DNA of 64,000 bases from Polaribacter sp. IC066 (GTDB lineage: Bacteria > Bacteroidota > Bacteroidia > Flavobacteriales > Flavobacteriaceae): NCBI RefSeq assembly GCF_007997085.1, contig NZ_VORR01000001.1, positions 62,001 to 126,000 on the forward strand, read 5' to 3'. Made by a program: the position numbers and the translations under genes. Below are positions 28,111 to 38,930 of this stretch, one piece after another (within the stretch, counting starts at the first letter, position 1; every line of letters begins with the position of its first letter). The notes under the pieces were generated by a model. The model ran no database searches. It was not told the origin of the DNA and worked only from the letters and a program-made list of their open reading frames with translations.

Positions 28111-28115
28111 AACTT

Positions 28116-29273
28116 ATGGTAAAATTTATAGGAATTTTTTGTTGTATCATTTTTACGTTCAGCCCTTTTTTAGGACAATCACAAATTAAAGATTTTAAAG
28201 AAAAATTTGAGCTTCCGTCAGCAGTAAAAGAAACCTCTGGACTATTGATGATAAATGGCAAAATAATAACGCACAATGATAAAGGTGATGCTGCAAACTT
28301 ATATGAAATTGATAGTTTAACAGGTAAACTGCTAAGGACTATTCAGATTACAAATGCTACAAATGAAGATTGGGAAGATCTTGCAGAAGATGAAGAGCAT
28401 ATTTATATTGGCGATTTTGGTAACAATAACGGCAACAGAACAAATTTAAGAATTTATAAGATTTTAAAATCAGACTTTAAAAATAGTACAGCTGTTACTG
28501 CCAAAAGAATTTCGTTTGGGTATGAAGATCAAATTAATTTCTCGAACCAAACAAATAATCACAATTTTGATGCTGAAGCACTCGTTGTTTACAATAATGA
28601 TCTTTTAATTTTTACAAAAAACAGAAAAGATTTTAAAACAAATGTTTATAAAATACCAAAAGAATCAGGTGGCTATTCTGCTAAAAAAATTAGCTCTGCA
28701 AATGTTAGAGGGTTAATTACAGGTGCTACCTATAACAAAGAAGACAATAGTTTTTTTCTATGTGGTTATAGTTCAAATACAATTCCGTTTTTAATATATA
28801 TTAACGAAAACAGGGCCGCTGGTGACGCTATTTTTTCTGATGGTTTTTTAAAAATATCGTTACAAAATGAACTTGGTCAAGGTAGCCAAATTGAAGGCAT
28901 TACGAATTTTAATGGCGGCGGTAATTATTATTTATCTAGAGAATTTTCTAACGATACTACTGGAGATAATCAGTCTAGATTTCAACAAAAGTTATTTCAA
29001 TTTTATGATGAATCAAATCCTATTTTATCTGCTATAGAAAATACTTTTACAGACATTTCTATGTATCCAAACCCAACAAAAAACACCATTACAATCGATA
29101 CAACAGCGCCCTTAAAAGCCATCAGTATCATTAATCAAATAGGCAAAGAAGTTTTTAAAAGCACTGCAAACGAGCATCAAATTGATATTTCTTATTTAAC
29201 TAAAGGAATTTATTTTATTCGAGTAGAAATAAATGCCACAAAAAGCTTTTTCAAGAAGATAGTTAAGATTTAA
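28116..29273 (+). CDS. Secreted protein with T9SS type A sorting domain
   Basis: A 385-residue protein: signal peptide to about residue 21 (FLGQSQ), a beta-propeller-like central region with repeated short strands (YIGDFGNNNGNRTNLRIYKI), and a C-terminal type IX secretion domain from about residue 305 (DISMYPNPTKNTITIDT through GIYFIRVEINATKSFFKKIVKI). The sorting domain directs export across the outer membrane and attachment or release at the surface. No enzyme motif is recognised. It starts 6 bp after the phosphatase remnant. Confidence 0.85.
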   Translation: MVKFIGIFCCIIFTFSPFLGQSQIKDFKEKFELPSAVKETSGLLMINGKIITHNDKGDAANLYEIDSLTGKLLRTIQITNATNEDWEDLAEDEEHIYIGDFGNNNGNRTNLRIYKILKSDFKNSTAVTAKRISFGYEDQINFSNQTNNHNFDAEALVVYNNDLLIFTKNRKDFKTNVYKIPKESGGYSAKKISSANVRGLITGATYNKEDNSFFLCGYSSNTIPFLIYINENRAAGDAIFSDGFLKISLQNELGQGSQIEGITNFNGGGNYYLSREFSNDTTGDNQSRFQQKLFQFYDESNPILSAIENTFTDISMYPNPTKNTITIDTTAPLKAISIINQIGKEVFKSTANEHQIDISYLTKGIYFIRVEINATKSFFKKIVKI

Positions 29274-29344
29274 AACAGCAGATTTGTATATAGAAAACGC
29301 AAAAAACTTTGTTTTTATTGTATGCTTGAACAACTATTTTAAAG

Positions 29345-29412
29345 CTTCTTTTAATGACAGTTTTAAGCAGCACATAATTACTTTTTAAAACTTTAAAAAA
29401 TAATTATGTGCC
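29345..29412. other. Inverted repeat between convergent genes
   Basis: GCACATAATTA and TAATTATGTGC form an 11-bp perfect inverted repeat separated by about 20 AT-rich bases. It lies between two convergent genes and may act as a bidirectional terminator, though there is no clean T tract. Confidence 0.4.
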
Positions 29413-29424
29413 TTTAAAAGCAGA

Positions 29425-30363
29425 TTATACACTAACTTTTGGCAAAAACACTTCTGCCATCATGCAACGTGCACTTCCTCCGCCACAAGTTTCTATGGTA
29501 TTTAAAGAACTAGAAATAATTTTACAGTGATTGTTAATTTGTGCTTTTTGACTTAAAGTTAAACTATCAAGAGCCGTTTGACTCATAATTAAAAACAACT
29601 CGTCTTTATTATTACGAACTTGTAACATATTGCCAGCAAAATTATTTACCTGCTCTTCTGTGATATCGATTACTTTTTTACCATCTTCTTTTAAATGTTT
29701 TAACAGATTTTTACGGTCTTTTTTATCGTCTATAGAAGACAAACAAACTACTGCAAAAGTTTCTGCAACGCACATCATTACGTTGGTATGGTATATAGCT
29801 ACTCTTTTATTCTTTACTGTTTGATTTGCCGTAAAAACAACAGGCGTGTACTCAAAATCTTCGCAAAACTCTATAAATAAATCTTCGTCTGCTCTAGGAG
29901 ATAAGGCACAATATGCTTTTTTATGCACTCTATCTAAAATCATACTTCCTGTAGCTTCTAAAAAGATATTTTCTTCTTCTGCAGAAGTATAATCAACAAC
30001 ATTATCGATAAGAAAACCATGCTTTTCTAGCGTTTGTAAGATATCATCTCTTCGCTCTGAGCGTCTATTTTCTGCAAACATTGGATAAATTCCGACAGTA
30101 CCATCTTGATGAAAAGAAATCCAATTATTAGGAAAAATGGAATCTGGTGTATCAAATTCAGTTGTATCAGAAATAACGACTACGTTAATATCGAAACTTC
30201 GCAATTTTTCTACATACGTATCAAACTCTTTTTGCGCCTTTTCATTTATTTCAGAATTTTTAAGCTCCAAATTTCCTTGATAATAATTATTTACGGCAGT
30301 TTGCTCATTCATCCTAAAGTTTATAGGACGAATCATTAAAATTGTATTAGTGGTTTGTTGCAT
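29425..30363 (-). CDS. ctlX: Citrulline utilization hydrolase CtlX (arginine deiminase-like fold)
   Basis: A 312-residue member of the guanidino-group-modifying superfamily, matching the CtlX type that acts in citrulline/arginine catabolism. Seen are IRPINFRMNEQT at the start, DSIFPNNWISFH (substrate-contact region), FLEATGSMILDR, IYHTNVMMCVAE with the catalytic-type histidine, and the C-terminal nucleophile region CGGGSARCMMAE. The protein has no signal peptide, so it is cytosolic. It is transcribed alone, convergent with the T9SS gene. A second enzyme of the same superfamily lies 1.8 kb downstream. Confidence 0.87.
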   Translation of the reverse strand: MQQTTNTILMIRPINFRMNEQTAVNNYYQGNLELKNSEINEKAQKEFDTYVEKLRSFDINVVVISDTTEFDTPDSIFPNNWISFHQDGTVGIYPMFAENRRSERRDDILQTLEKHGFLIDNVVDYTSAEEENIFLEATGSMILDRVHKKAYCALSPRADEDLFIEFCEDFEYTPVVFTANQTVKNKRVAIYHTNVMMCVAETFAVVCLSSIDDKKDRKNLLKHLKEDGKKVIDITEEQVNNFAGNMLQVRNNKDELFLIMSQTALDSLTLSQKAQINNHCKIISSSLNTIETCGGGSARCMMAEVFLPKVSV

Positions 30364-30753
30364 AAATTATTTATATATGACAAAATTATCGCTTTTTATG
30401 ATCATATTCATAATTAACCGTAAAAGATAATTCGTTCTTACTAAAATAAATATTTTTTAAAAAAATGTATTCATAATACTATGTTCAAAATCTTATACCC
30501 TTTCAGCTAAACGATTTTACTCGTATACTGCTAAAATAACAGCACGCTATTTAAATGTTTAAAAGCCAAAACCTGACTTTTAAATTTTTAATGACAAATA
30601 AACATTCTGATAAAGGCTCTTTTAATGGAAACCTAGAGCCAGTGTGCGTAAAATTATTTTCGTTAAAATTAACTTTGTTTAAGTTCTTTTAAGTTTTACT
30701 TAACAAAATACTGTTTTTTAAAAATCTAAATTTGTTGTAATAAACCCTTTAAA
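30364..30753. promoter_or_regulatory. Intergenic region with a -7 element for the fasciclin gene
   Basis: This 390-bp gap between divergent genes is AT-rich and has no convincing ORF. TAAATTTG at 30727-30734 matches the -7 consensus TAnnTTTG and lies 20 bp before the fasciclin ATG. A matching -33 TTG is not seen at the right distance. Confidence 0.45.
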
Positions 30754-31710
30754 ATGAATCAAATGAAAATTATAAAAAAACTATTACCCATTTTAATTTT
30801 AACTTTTTTTTTTCAGTCATGTAATAACGATGATGACAATGCAGTTGTTCTTCAAACAAACACGATTGTAGATGTAGCCATTAATAACAACTTAACAATT
30901 TTAGCTACTGCCGTAACAAGGGCGGGTTTAGCAACTACGCTATCTGAAGAAGGAAATTATACTGTTTTTGCCCCAACTAACGCTGCTTTTAATAAATTTT
31001 TAGAGTCTGATACAAGATGGACTACTATTAACGATGTACCTGTGGAAACTTTAAAATCTGTGTTGCTTTTTCATACTTTAAACGCTAAAGTGATGTCGGG
31101 AAGTTTAACCAATACGTATGTAAACACTTTATCTACAGGACCCAATGCAGAGCCTTTATCTTTAAAAGTACAAGTAACAGGTGGTGTTCAATTTAATGGA
31201 GATGCAGAAGCGACACCGGTTACTGTTGATGTTGAAGCTAGTAATGGTATTGTACACGTTATTAATAAGGTAATGATGCCACCAAGTGTTGTAACGTTAG
31301 CGTTAAGCAATAATAATTTCACAAGTTTGGTTGCCGCACTAACCAGAGCAGATTTAACTACTGATTTTTTAAATGTATTATCGCAACCCGGACCGTACAC
31401 AATATTTGCACCAACAAATGACGCTTTTAACAAATTGTTAGCGTCTAATACTGCTTGGACTACTTTGGCAGATATTCCTGCAGAAACTTTAGAAGCCGTA
31501 CTTTTATACCACGTTATTAGTGGCGGCAATGTGCAAGCAGATCAGTTATTTAACGGACCTGTTGCAACACTTGGAGGCAAAATTACGATTGATATAACAA
31601 ACGGAGCTCAAATAGTAACTTCTAGTGATCAAACCGTAACGATTGCTCTTACAGATGTACAAGGAACTAATGGAGTAATTCACGTTATTAATACGGTTCT
31701 ATTACCGTAA
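30754..31710 (+). CDS. Lipoprotein with two fasciclin (FAS1) domains
   Basis: A 318-residue protein with a signal peptide and lipobox (FFQSC, cysteine near residue 23) followed by an acidic NDDDN linker. Two FAS1 domains follow, at residues ~38-175 and ~178-318. Each has the H1 and H2 motifs (YTVFAPTNAAFNKFL / GIVHVINKVMMPP, and YTIFAPTNDAFNKLL / GVIHVINTVLLP). FAS1 domains mediate adhesion or protein interaction at the cell surface. It is a single-gene unit. Confidence 0.93.
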   Translation: MNQMKIIKKLLPILILTFFFQSCNNDDDNAVVLQTNTIVDVAINNNLTILATAVTRAGLATTLSEEGNYTVFAPTNAAFNKFLESDTRWTTINDVPVETLKSVLLFHTLNAKVMSGSLTNTYVNTLSTGPNAEPLSLKVQVTGGVQFNGDAEATPVTVDVEASNGIVHVINKVMMPPSVVTLALSNNNFTSLVAALTRADLTTDFLNVLSQPGPYTIFAPTNDAFNKLLASNTAWTTLADIPAETLEAVLLYHVISGGNVQADQLFNGPVATLGGKITIDITNGAQIVTSSDQTVTIALTDVQGTNGVIHVINTVLLP

Positions 31711-32155
31711 TAAACTTAAATGAACAACCTCGAGGCAGAGCCGTTGAGGTATCAAAAAAGAATAATCTTTTAATATTTCGACACAGAACGTCGAGGTATT
31801 AATCCCAAAATCCTTCTAAATACTGACACAAGCCTACTTACCTGGCGAGCAGTTCAACTTACAATTTTGAAATTATAGCTTGGCTATTTTTCCAAATTAA
31901 GTTGCACTAATAAATAAGAAAAAAAAAAGCTGTTTATCGCAGCTTTTTTTTTCCTAAACATCCTCAAAGGAAACTATCGAGGCGTCAAAAAAGAATATAT
32001 TTTTAATATTTTAACGCAGCGAATCTGAATACTAAACCTAAACTCTGCTAAAGACCAAAACAAGTTCACCATAACAAAAAAGATTAGTTTAACTCAACTT
32101 TTTGAATTGAAAGCTTCGCTATTTTTAAAATTGCGTTTCACTGCATAAAGTGTTT
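31711..32155. repeat. Intergenic region with two diverged repeat copies
   Basis: Related segments at about 31746-31778 and 31979-32014 share a GAGG..TCAAAAAAGAAT core followed by a TTTTAATATT block. Further down, AAGCTTCGCTATTTTT (about 32110) echoes TAGCTTGGCTATTTTT (about 31876), so the repeat unit is longer and degenerate. There is no gene. A strong terminator hairpin lies between the copies. Confidence 0.5.
31921..31952. terminator. Bidirectional terminator between convergent genes
   Basis: AAGCTG and CAGCTT arms enclose a 7-nt loop, flanked by an A run on one side and a T run on the other. It can end transcripts from both the fasciclin gene (plus) and the arginine-deiminase-like gene (minus). 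Confidence 0.8.
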
Positions 32156-33067
32156 TTAATCTCTAATTAAAGGCATTGTAGAGCAGCGCAACAAACCCTC
32201 TTGTTTTGCAATTTGTGTATAAGAAACTTCTTCTACTGTAAAACCATTTGTACGCAACCAAGTGTTTAACCTGGTAAAGCTTTTTTCTGAAATAATTACG
32301 CTTTCAGAAATTGAAAACACATTACTATTCATGTTATACATTTCATCTTTTGTAATTTCAAATACATTTTCTTTTCCGAAGAAATTTAACAACCACTCAT
32401 ACTCACTTTCAATAAGAAATCCGTTTTTATGCAAAATAGCTTTATCTTTCCCTATCGGCTGAAAACAGCAATCTAAATGTAAGGCGTTCTCTTTAGGCAT
32501 TTTAGACTTCCTTAACTCAAAGGGCTTCACTATTTTATGAGGAAATAATTTTTGTATCGCTTTTACAGCTTCTATATTTGTGCGCGCTGTAATATAGTTA
32601 GAATAGTCTTCACCTGTGTAAGTACCTATAAAAATATACTCATTCCAAGGCATTATATCCCCACCTTCTACGTGGCATTCTTCTGGTAATTGAATTAGGT
32701 TTTCTGGATGAATTTGCTCTAAAACATGATGTATTGCCAGGTACTCTTTTTCTCTATCAGGTAAAATATTTGCTTTGATTAATTTATCTTCAATTACAAA
32801 AGCAATATCCCTAGAAAATATTTGATTATAGTTCTCAATAATTTCAGGTCTAAAAACACTGATGTCATATTTTTCGAAAATTTTAGCGACTGCTTCCATT
32901 TCAGGAATCATATCTTCTTCCTTCGGATAGGTGCCTGCCAAAACATGTTGTAAGCTTTTAGGGTCATAGCATTCTTTTGGTTGCGGAACTGCTCCATTGC
33001 TATTCGCTATTCCCAAAATTACAGCCCTTAATCTAGCTGTCTCATTTTTAACATTAAGTTCTAACAT
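32156..33067 (-). CDS. Arginine deiminase / dimethylarginine hydrolase family enzyme
   Basis: A 303-residue guanidino-modifying enzyme. Visible are SRDIAFVIEDKLI (substrate-binding Asp region), CHVEGGDIMPWNEYIFIGTY (the conserved EGGD), ENALHLDCCFQPIGKDKAI with the catalytic histidine, and the C-terminal nucleophile in GLLRCSTMPLIRD. It hydrolyses arginine, methylarginine or a related guanidino compound to citrulline and an amine; the exact substrate is open. It is cytosolic. A terminator separates it from gltA. It may work in the same pathway as the CtlX homologue nearby. Confidence 0.85.
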   Translation of the reverse strand: MLELNVKNETARLRAVILGIANSNGAVPQPKECYDPKSLQHVLAGTYPKEEDMIPEMEAVAKIFEKYDISVFRPEIIENYNQIFSRDIAFVIEDKLIKANILPDREKEYLAIHHVLEQIHPENLIQLPEECHVEGGDIMPWNEYIFIGTYTGEDYSNYITARTNIEAVKAIQKLFPHKIVKPFELRKSKMPKENALHLDCCFQPIGKDKAILHKNGFLIESEYEWLLNFFGKENVFEITKDEMYNMNSNVFSISESVIISEKSFTRLNTWLRTNGFTVEEVSYTQIAKQEGLLRCSTMPLIRD

Positions 33068-33081
33068 ATTCTTAAATTTAT

Positions 33082-33111
33082 AAAAAAAGCCTCATAAAAT
33101 ATGAAGCTTTT
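33082..33111 (-). terminator. Terminator after gltA
   Basis: Arms of AAGCCTCAT and ATGAAGCTT type (33087-33095 with 33101-33109) give, on the minus strand, a hairpin followed by seven T. Confidence 0.75.
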
Positions 33112-33139
33112 AATTATTATGTAAAAATAATACTATTTT

Positions 33140-34426
33140 TTATCTTTTCTCTATATTTACAAAAGGTCTTACTGTTTCTCCTGTATAAATTTGGCGTGGT
33201 CTACCTATTGGTTCTTTATTCAATCTCATTTCTTTCCACTGTGCAATCCAACCTGGTAAACGTCCTAAAGCAAACATTACGGTAAACATTTCTACCGGAA
33301 TTCCCATAGCTCTGTAAATAATTCCTGAATAAAAATCGACGTTTGGATATAGTTTTCTTTCTACAAAATAAGGATCATTTAATGCTTCTTGCTCTAAACC
33401 TTTAGCAATTTCTAATATAGGATCGTCTACACCTAAATCGTTTAAAACTTCATCTGCTGCTTTTTTAATAATTTTAGCTCTTGGATCAAAGTTTTTATAA
33501 ACTCTGTGACCAAAACCCATCAATCTAAAAGGATCATCTTTGTCTTTGGCTTTGGCCATATATTTTTTAGTGTCTCCACCATCTGCCTTAATTGCTTCTA
33601 ACATTTCTAAAACAGCTTGATTTGCACCACCATGAAGTGGCCCCCATAAAGCAGAAATTCCTGCAGATAAAGATGCAAATAATCCTGCATGCGAAGAGCC
33701 AGCAATTCTTACGGTAGACGTAGAGCAATTTTGCTCGTGATCTGCATGTAAGATTAGTAATTTATTTAAAGCATCTACAACAATATTATTTGTAACATAT
33801 TCTTTGTTTGGCTGCTTAAACATCATTTTATAAGTGTTTTCTACATACCCTAAACTACAATCTCCGTAATCTAATGGTAAACCTTGTTTCTTACGCATGG
33901 TCCATGCTACTAAGACAGGAAATTTACCTAATATTTTAACAATAGCTCTGTACATTTCTTCTTCAGAATCTACATTAACCACAGAAGGATTGAATGATGT
34001 TAACGCCGACGTTAATGATGAAATAACGCCCATCGGATGCGCAGATTTAGGAAATGCATCTACAATTTTCCTAATATCTTCGTCAACGATTGATTGCTCA
34101 CATATATCTTGTTTAAACTTTTTTAATTGCTCGTTGGTTGGCAAATTTCCAAAAATTAAAGCGAATGCAACTTCTAAAAAATCTGCTTTTTCAGCTAATT
34201 CTTCTATAGGATATCCTCTGTATCTCAATATCCCTTTTTCACCATCTAAAAATGTAATAGCACTTTCACAAGAGCCTGTATTTTTAAATCCTGGATCTAT
34301 TGTGATTACTCCATTTGTTGCACCTCTTAAATCTTTAATATTAATGGCAACTTCATTTTCCGTTCCTTTTACTAGAGGAAATTCGTATGAATTCTCTCCA
34401 ATCTGTAATTTAGCTATATCTGACAT
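33140..34426 (-). CDS. gltA: Citrate synthase (type II)
   Basis: A 428-residue citrate synthase that condenses oxaloacetate with acetyl-CoA at the entry of the TCA cycle. Family stretches include GDCSLGYVENTYKMMF, LLILHADHEQNCSTSTVR (catalytic His), LWGPLHGGANQAVLEML, MGFGHRVYKNFDPRA (catalytic His) and PVEMFTVMFALGRLPGWIAQW. Length equals the hexameric bacterial type. It is followed and preceded by terminators, so it is a single transcription unit downstream of enolase. Confidence 0.98.
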   Translation of the reverse strand: MSDIAKLQIGENSYEFPLVKGTENEVAINIKDLRGATNGVITIDPGFKNTGSCESAITFLDGEKGILRYRGYPIEELAEKADFLEVAFALIFGNLPTNEQLKKFKQDICEQSIVDEDIRKIVDAFPKSAHPMGVISSLTSALTSFNPSVVNVDSEEEMYRAIVKILGKFPVLVAWTMRKKQGLPLDYGDCSLGYVENTYKMMFKQPNKEYVTNNIVVDALNKLLILHADHEQNCSTSTVRIAGSSHAGLFASLSAGISALWGPLHGGANQAVLEMLEAIKADGGDTKKYMAKAKDKDDPFRLMGFGHRVYKNFDPRAKIIKKAADEVLNDLGVDDPILEIAKGLEQEALNDPYFVERKLYPNVDFYSGIIYRAMGIPVEMFTVMFALGRLPGWIAQWKEMRLNKEPIGRPRQIYTGETVRPFVNIEKR

Positions 34427-34555
34427 TTATGATGATATTTTATTAGAATTATGTACTTACGAAGATACCAATTTTTACAGGATTCTGAAAGAGGTATGTA
34501 TAGATTTTTGATATTGAAAAATAAGTAGGATTGATTTAACAACTCTTTAATAAAC

Positions 34556-34592
34556 AAAAAAGAGCCTTACAAAATTGTAAGGCTCTTTTTTT
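34556..34592 (-). terminator. Terminator after eno
   Basis: A 10-bp perfect stem (34561-34570 with 34577-34586) has a 6-nt loop with A and T runs on either side, 17 bp after the enolase stop. Confidence 0.88.
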
Positions 34593-34608
34593 ATACGATA
34601 TAATCACT

Positions 34609-35910
<1,302 letters not shown>

Positions 35911-36017
35911 TTATTTAATTAATTTCTATCCTTTATTAGTTCTGCTAATTTACAAAATGTATAAAGATTTTAAGAATATGTCTTAAATTAATTACGAAAA
36001 CGATTACTGTATCGCAT

Positions 36018-36046
36018 AAAAAAACCCACTCAATAAATTGAGTGGG
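36018..36046 (-). terminator. Terminator after carA
   Basis: CCCACTCAAT and ATTGAGTGGG form a 10-bp stem (36025-36034 with 36037-36046) followed on the minus strand by seven T. It lies about 125 bp after the carA stop. Confidence 0.85.
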
Positions 36047-36171
36047 AAAATTGCTATGAAAAAGAATGTGATTTCTCAACCACCCTACAAATATACAACT
36101 AATCCTTTGTTATTTTTTTAGCTTTTAGACGAATAACGTAAAAGAAACGCTTAATAGTAAAAAGCTTACGA

Positions 36172-37284
36172 CTAAACCCTCTTTGAAGTCATAATATTCG
36201 ATATAAACTGATCGAATAAGTATTCCGCGTCATGGGGCCCAGGACTTGCTTCTGGATGATATTGTACAGAAAAAACATTCTTATGTTTCATACGAATCCC
36301 TGCAACAGTGTGGTCATTTAAATGTACATGTGTTATTTCTATATCTTTATTTGCTTCTGTTTCTTCTTTGTTGATAGCAAAACCATGATTTTGTGACGTT
36401 ATTTCTCCCTTACCTGTTAATAGATTTTTTACAGGATGGTTAATTCCTCTATGACCATTATGCATTTTATACGTAGAGATTCCGTTTGCTAACGCAATAA
36501 CTTGATGCCCTAAACAAATACCAAATAAAGGCAAATCTCTTTTAATAATTTCTTTTGCTAATAACTGCGCATCTAATAAAGGTTCTGGGTCTCCAGGGCC
36601 ATTTGAGAAAAAATATCCGTCAGGATTGAAATCTGATAACTCCTCAAATGTAGCATTGTAGGGATATACTTTAACGTACGCACCTCTTTTCACAAAATTC
36701 CTTAAAATATTTTTTTTTATTCCGATATCTAATGCAGAAATCCTGATTTTAGAATTTTCATCACCCACAAAATAAGGTGCTGTAGTTGATACTTTAGAAG
36801 CCAGTTCTAAACCTTCCATACAAGGTACCTCTGACAATTGTTTCTTTAACAACTCTATATTATCAGTTTGTGTAGAAATAATGGCATTCATAGCCCCATG
36901 ATCTCTAATATAAGCAACTAAAGCTCTGGTATCTACATCCGATATTGCCACCAGATTATGCTTTACAAACCAATCTTTTAAGTTGCCATCAGAGTCTGCC
37001 CGAGAGTGTGTAAAACTAAAATTCCTACAAATTAAACCAGCTATTTTTATTCCATCAGATTCTACTTCCTCATCATTTACACCATAATTACCAATATGGG
37101 CGTTTGTAGCAATCATTAACTGACCAAAATAAGAAGGATCCGTAAAAATCTCCTGATAACCAGTCATACCTGTGTTAAAACAAATTTCTCCGGTTGATGT
37201 TCCTTCTATTCCAACAGATTTGCCATAGAAAATTGTTCCATCTTCTAATAAAACTAAAGCCTTTTTACGTGTTTGATATTTCAT
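36172..37284 (-). CDS. carA: Carbamoyl-phosphate synthase small subunit
   Basis: A 370-residue glutaminase subunit of carbamoyl-phosphate synthase. The N-terminal domain contains ICFNTGMTGYQEIFTDPSY. The class I glutamine amidotransferase domain carries the nucleophile cysteine in LFGICLGHQVIALANG and the His/Glu pair in VQYHPEASPGPHD. It hydrolyses glutamine and passes ammonia to CarB, which is not in this window. It follows rplQ but a strong terminator separates them. Confidence 0.97.
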   Translation of the reverse strand: MKYQTRKKALVLLEDGTIFYGKSVGIEGTSTGEICFNTGMTGYQEIFTDPSYFGQLMIATNAHIGNYGVNDEEVESDGIKIAGLICRNFSFTHSRADSDGNLKDWFVKHNLVAISDVDTRALVAYIRDHGAMNAIISTQTDNIELLKKQLSEVPCMEGLELASKVSTTAPYFVGDENSKIRISALDIGIKKNILRNFVKRGAYVKVYPYNATFEELSDFNPDGYFFSNGPGDPEPLLDAQLLAKEIIKRDLPLFGICLGHQVIALANGISTYKMHNGHRGINHPVKNLLTGKGEITSQNHGFAINKEETEANKDIEITHVHLNDHTVAGIRMKHKNVFSVQYHPEASPGPHDAEYLFDQFISNIMTSKRV

Positions 37285-37326
37285 CCCTAATTCAATTTAC
37301 GATTCCTAATACTACTGTAAAAATAT

Positions 37327-37363
37327 AAAAAAAGGGATAAACGTAAACGCCTATCCCTTTTTT
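37327..37363. terminator. Terminator between rplQ and carA
   Basis: AAAAAAGGGATA and TATCCCTTTTTT form a 12-bp inverted repeat around a 12-nt loop. It reads as a terminator in both directions and closes the ribosomal protein operon. Confidence 0.88.
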
Positions 37364-37387
37364 ATATGATTAAAAAATTTTCATTCT

Positions 37388-37861
37388 TTATTCTTCAGAT
37401 TTCTCTTCTGTGGTTGTTTCTTCTACTTGACTAGTTTCCGCTTTTTTGCTTCTTCCTCTTCTCGTAGTTTTCTTCGCTTTTGTTCCTTTAGGATTGTAAA
37501 GCTCGTTGTAATCAACTAACTCTACCATTGCCATCGGAGCATTATCCCCTTGACGATTTCCTAATTTAATTATACGAACATAACCACCTGGTCTGTCTGC
37601 AACCTTTACAGATATCTCTTTAAATAATTCTGTAACTGCAAATTTATCACGTAAATAAGAAAATACGATACGTCTATTGTGCGTAGTATCTGCTTTCGAC
37701 TTTGTTATTAAAGGCTCTACAAAAACTCTTAAAGCTTTTGCCTTTGCTACAGTCGTATTAATACGCTTGTGCTCTATTAAAGAACAAGACATATTTGCTA
37801 ACATTGCTTTTCTGTGCGCTGTCTTTCTTCCTAAATGATTAAATTTCTTTCCGTGTCTCAT
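37388..37861 (-). CDS. rplQ: 50S ribosomal protein L17
   Basis: A 157-residue L17, which lines the exit region of the large subunit. The conserved core is [21 protein letters not shown] to about residue 118. A C-terminal extension of about 35 residues follows ([15 protein letters not shown], then an acidic threonine-rich end); extended tails are common in Bacteroidota. It is the last gene of the rplC-rplQ unit, 60 bp after rpoA. Confidence 0.97.
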   Translation of the reverse strand: MRHGKKFNHLGRKTAHRKAMLANMSCSLIEHKRINTTVAKAKALRVFVEPLITKSKADTTHNRRIVFSYLRDKFAVTELFKEISVKVADRPGGYVRIIKLGNRQGDNAPMAMVELVDYNELYNPKGTKAKKTTRRGRSKKAETSQVEETTTEEKSEE

Positions 37862-37921
37862 GAAGTTTGTTGTTTACTCTCATCTTGCATCAACTCATTT
37901 TGAGGAGCAAATTATGAAAGG

Positions 37922-38914
37922 TTAATCTCTATCTAATTTGTATTTTGTTAAATCCATTCCAAAACTTAAACCTTTAACAATTACTAATTCCTCTAGCTCT
38001 GTTAATGATTTTTTACCAAAGTTTCTAAACTTCATCAAATCGCTTTTGTTAAACGAAACTAAATCTCCTAAAGTATCTACTTCTGCCGCCTTTAAACAAT
38101 TTAAAGCTCTAACAGATAAATCCATGTCGATTAATCTCGTTTTTAATAACTGACGCATGTGTAATGATTCTTCATCATACGTTTCTGTTTGTGCAATTTC
38201 ATCTGCCTCTAAAGTGATACGCTCGTCAGAGAATAACATAAAGTGGTGAATTAAAATTTTTGCTGCTTCAGTCAATGCTTCTTTAGGATTAATTGATCCA
38301 TCAGTATCGATATCGAACACTAATTTTTCGTAATCCGTTTTTTGCTCTACACGAAAATTTTCGATTGCATATTTCACATTCTTAATAGGCGTGTAAATGG
38401 AGTCAGTGAAAATGGTTCCTATTGGTGCCGAAGATTTTTTATTCTCTTCAGCAGGTACAAATCCTCTTCCTTTTTCTATGGTAATCTCTGCATTTAACTT
38501 TACTGATTTGTCCATATTACAGATTACTAAATCAGGATTTAACACCTGAAAACCTGAAATAAACTTCTGTAAATCTCCTGCAGTAAATTGATCTTGACCT
38601 GATACTGAAACCGAAACGGTTTCTCTATCCGTCTCCTCAATTTGCTTCTTAAAACGAACTTGTTTTAGATTTAAAATTATTTCTGTAACATCTTCTACAA
38701 TACCACTAATGGTAGAAAACTCATGCTCTACACCGTCTATTCTTAAAGAAGTAATAGCAAAACCTTCTAAAGAAGATAAAAGTACTCTTCTTAAGGCATT
38801 ACCAACGGTTAAACCGAAACCTGGCTCTAAAGGTCTGAATTCAAATCTACCAGTAAAATCTGTAGATTCAATCATTATTACTTTATCGGGCTTTTGAAAA
38901 TTTAATATTGCCAT
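37922..38914 (-). CDS. rpoA: DNA-directed RNA polymerase alpha subunit
   Basis: A 330-residue alpha subunit. The N-terminal dimerisation domain ([28 protein letters not shown]) nucleates assembly with beta and beta'. The C-terminal domain after about residue 245 ([36 protein letters not shown]) contacts DNA and activators. Length is normal. It follows rpsD by 16 bp. Confidence 0.98.
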   Translation of the reverse strand: MAILNFQKPDKVIMIESTDFTGRFEFRPLEPGFGLTVGNALRRVLLSSLEGFAITSLRIDGVEHEFSTISGIVEDVTEIILNLKQVRFKKQIEETDRETVSVSVSGQDQFTAGDLQKFISGFQVLNPDLVICNMDKSVKLNAEITIEKGRGFVPAEENKKSSAPIGTIFTDSIYTPIKNVKYAIENFRVEQKTDYEKLVFDIDTDGSINPKEALTEAAKILIHHFMLFSDERITLEADEIAQTETYDEESLHMRQLLKTRLIDMDLSVRALNCLKAAEVDTLGDLVSFNKSDLMKFRNFGKKSLTELEELVIVKGLSFGMDLTKYKLDRD

Positions 38915-38930
38915 AATAGGTATATAAGTA

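Noticed and set aside
33897-34511. A 204-codon plus-strand ORF opposite gltA
   Set aside because: It is the antisense of citrate synthase, which is complete and well conserved.
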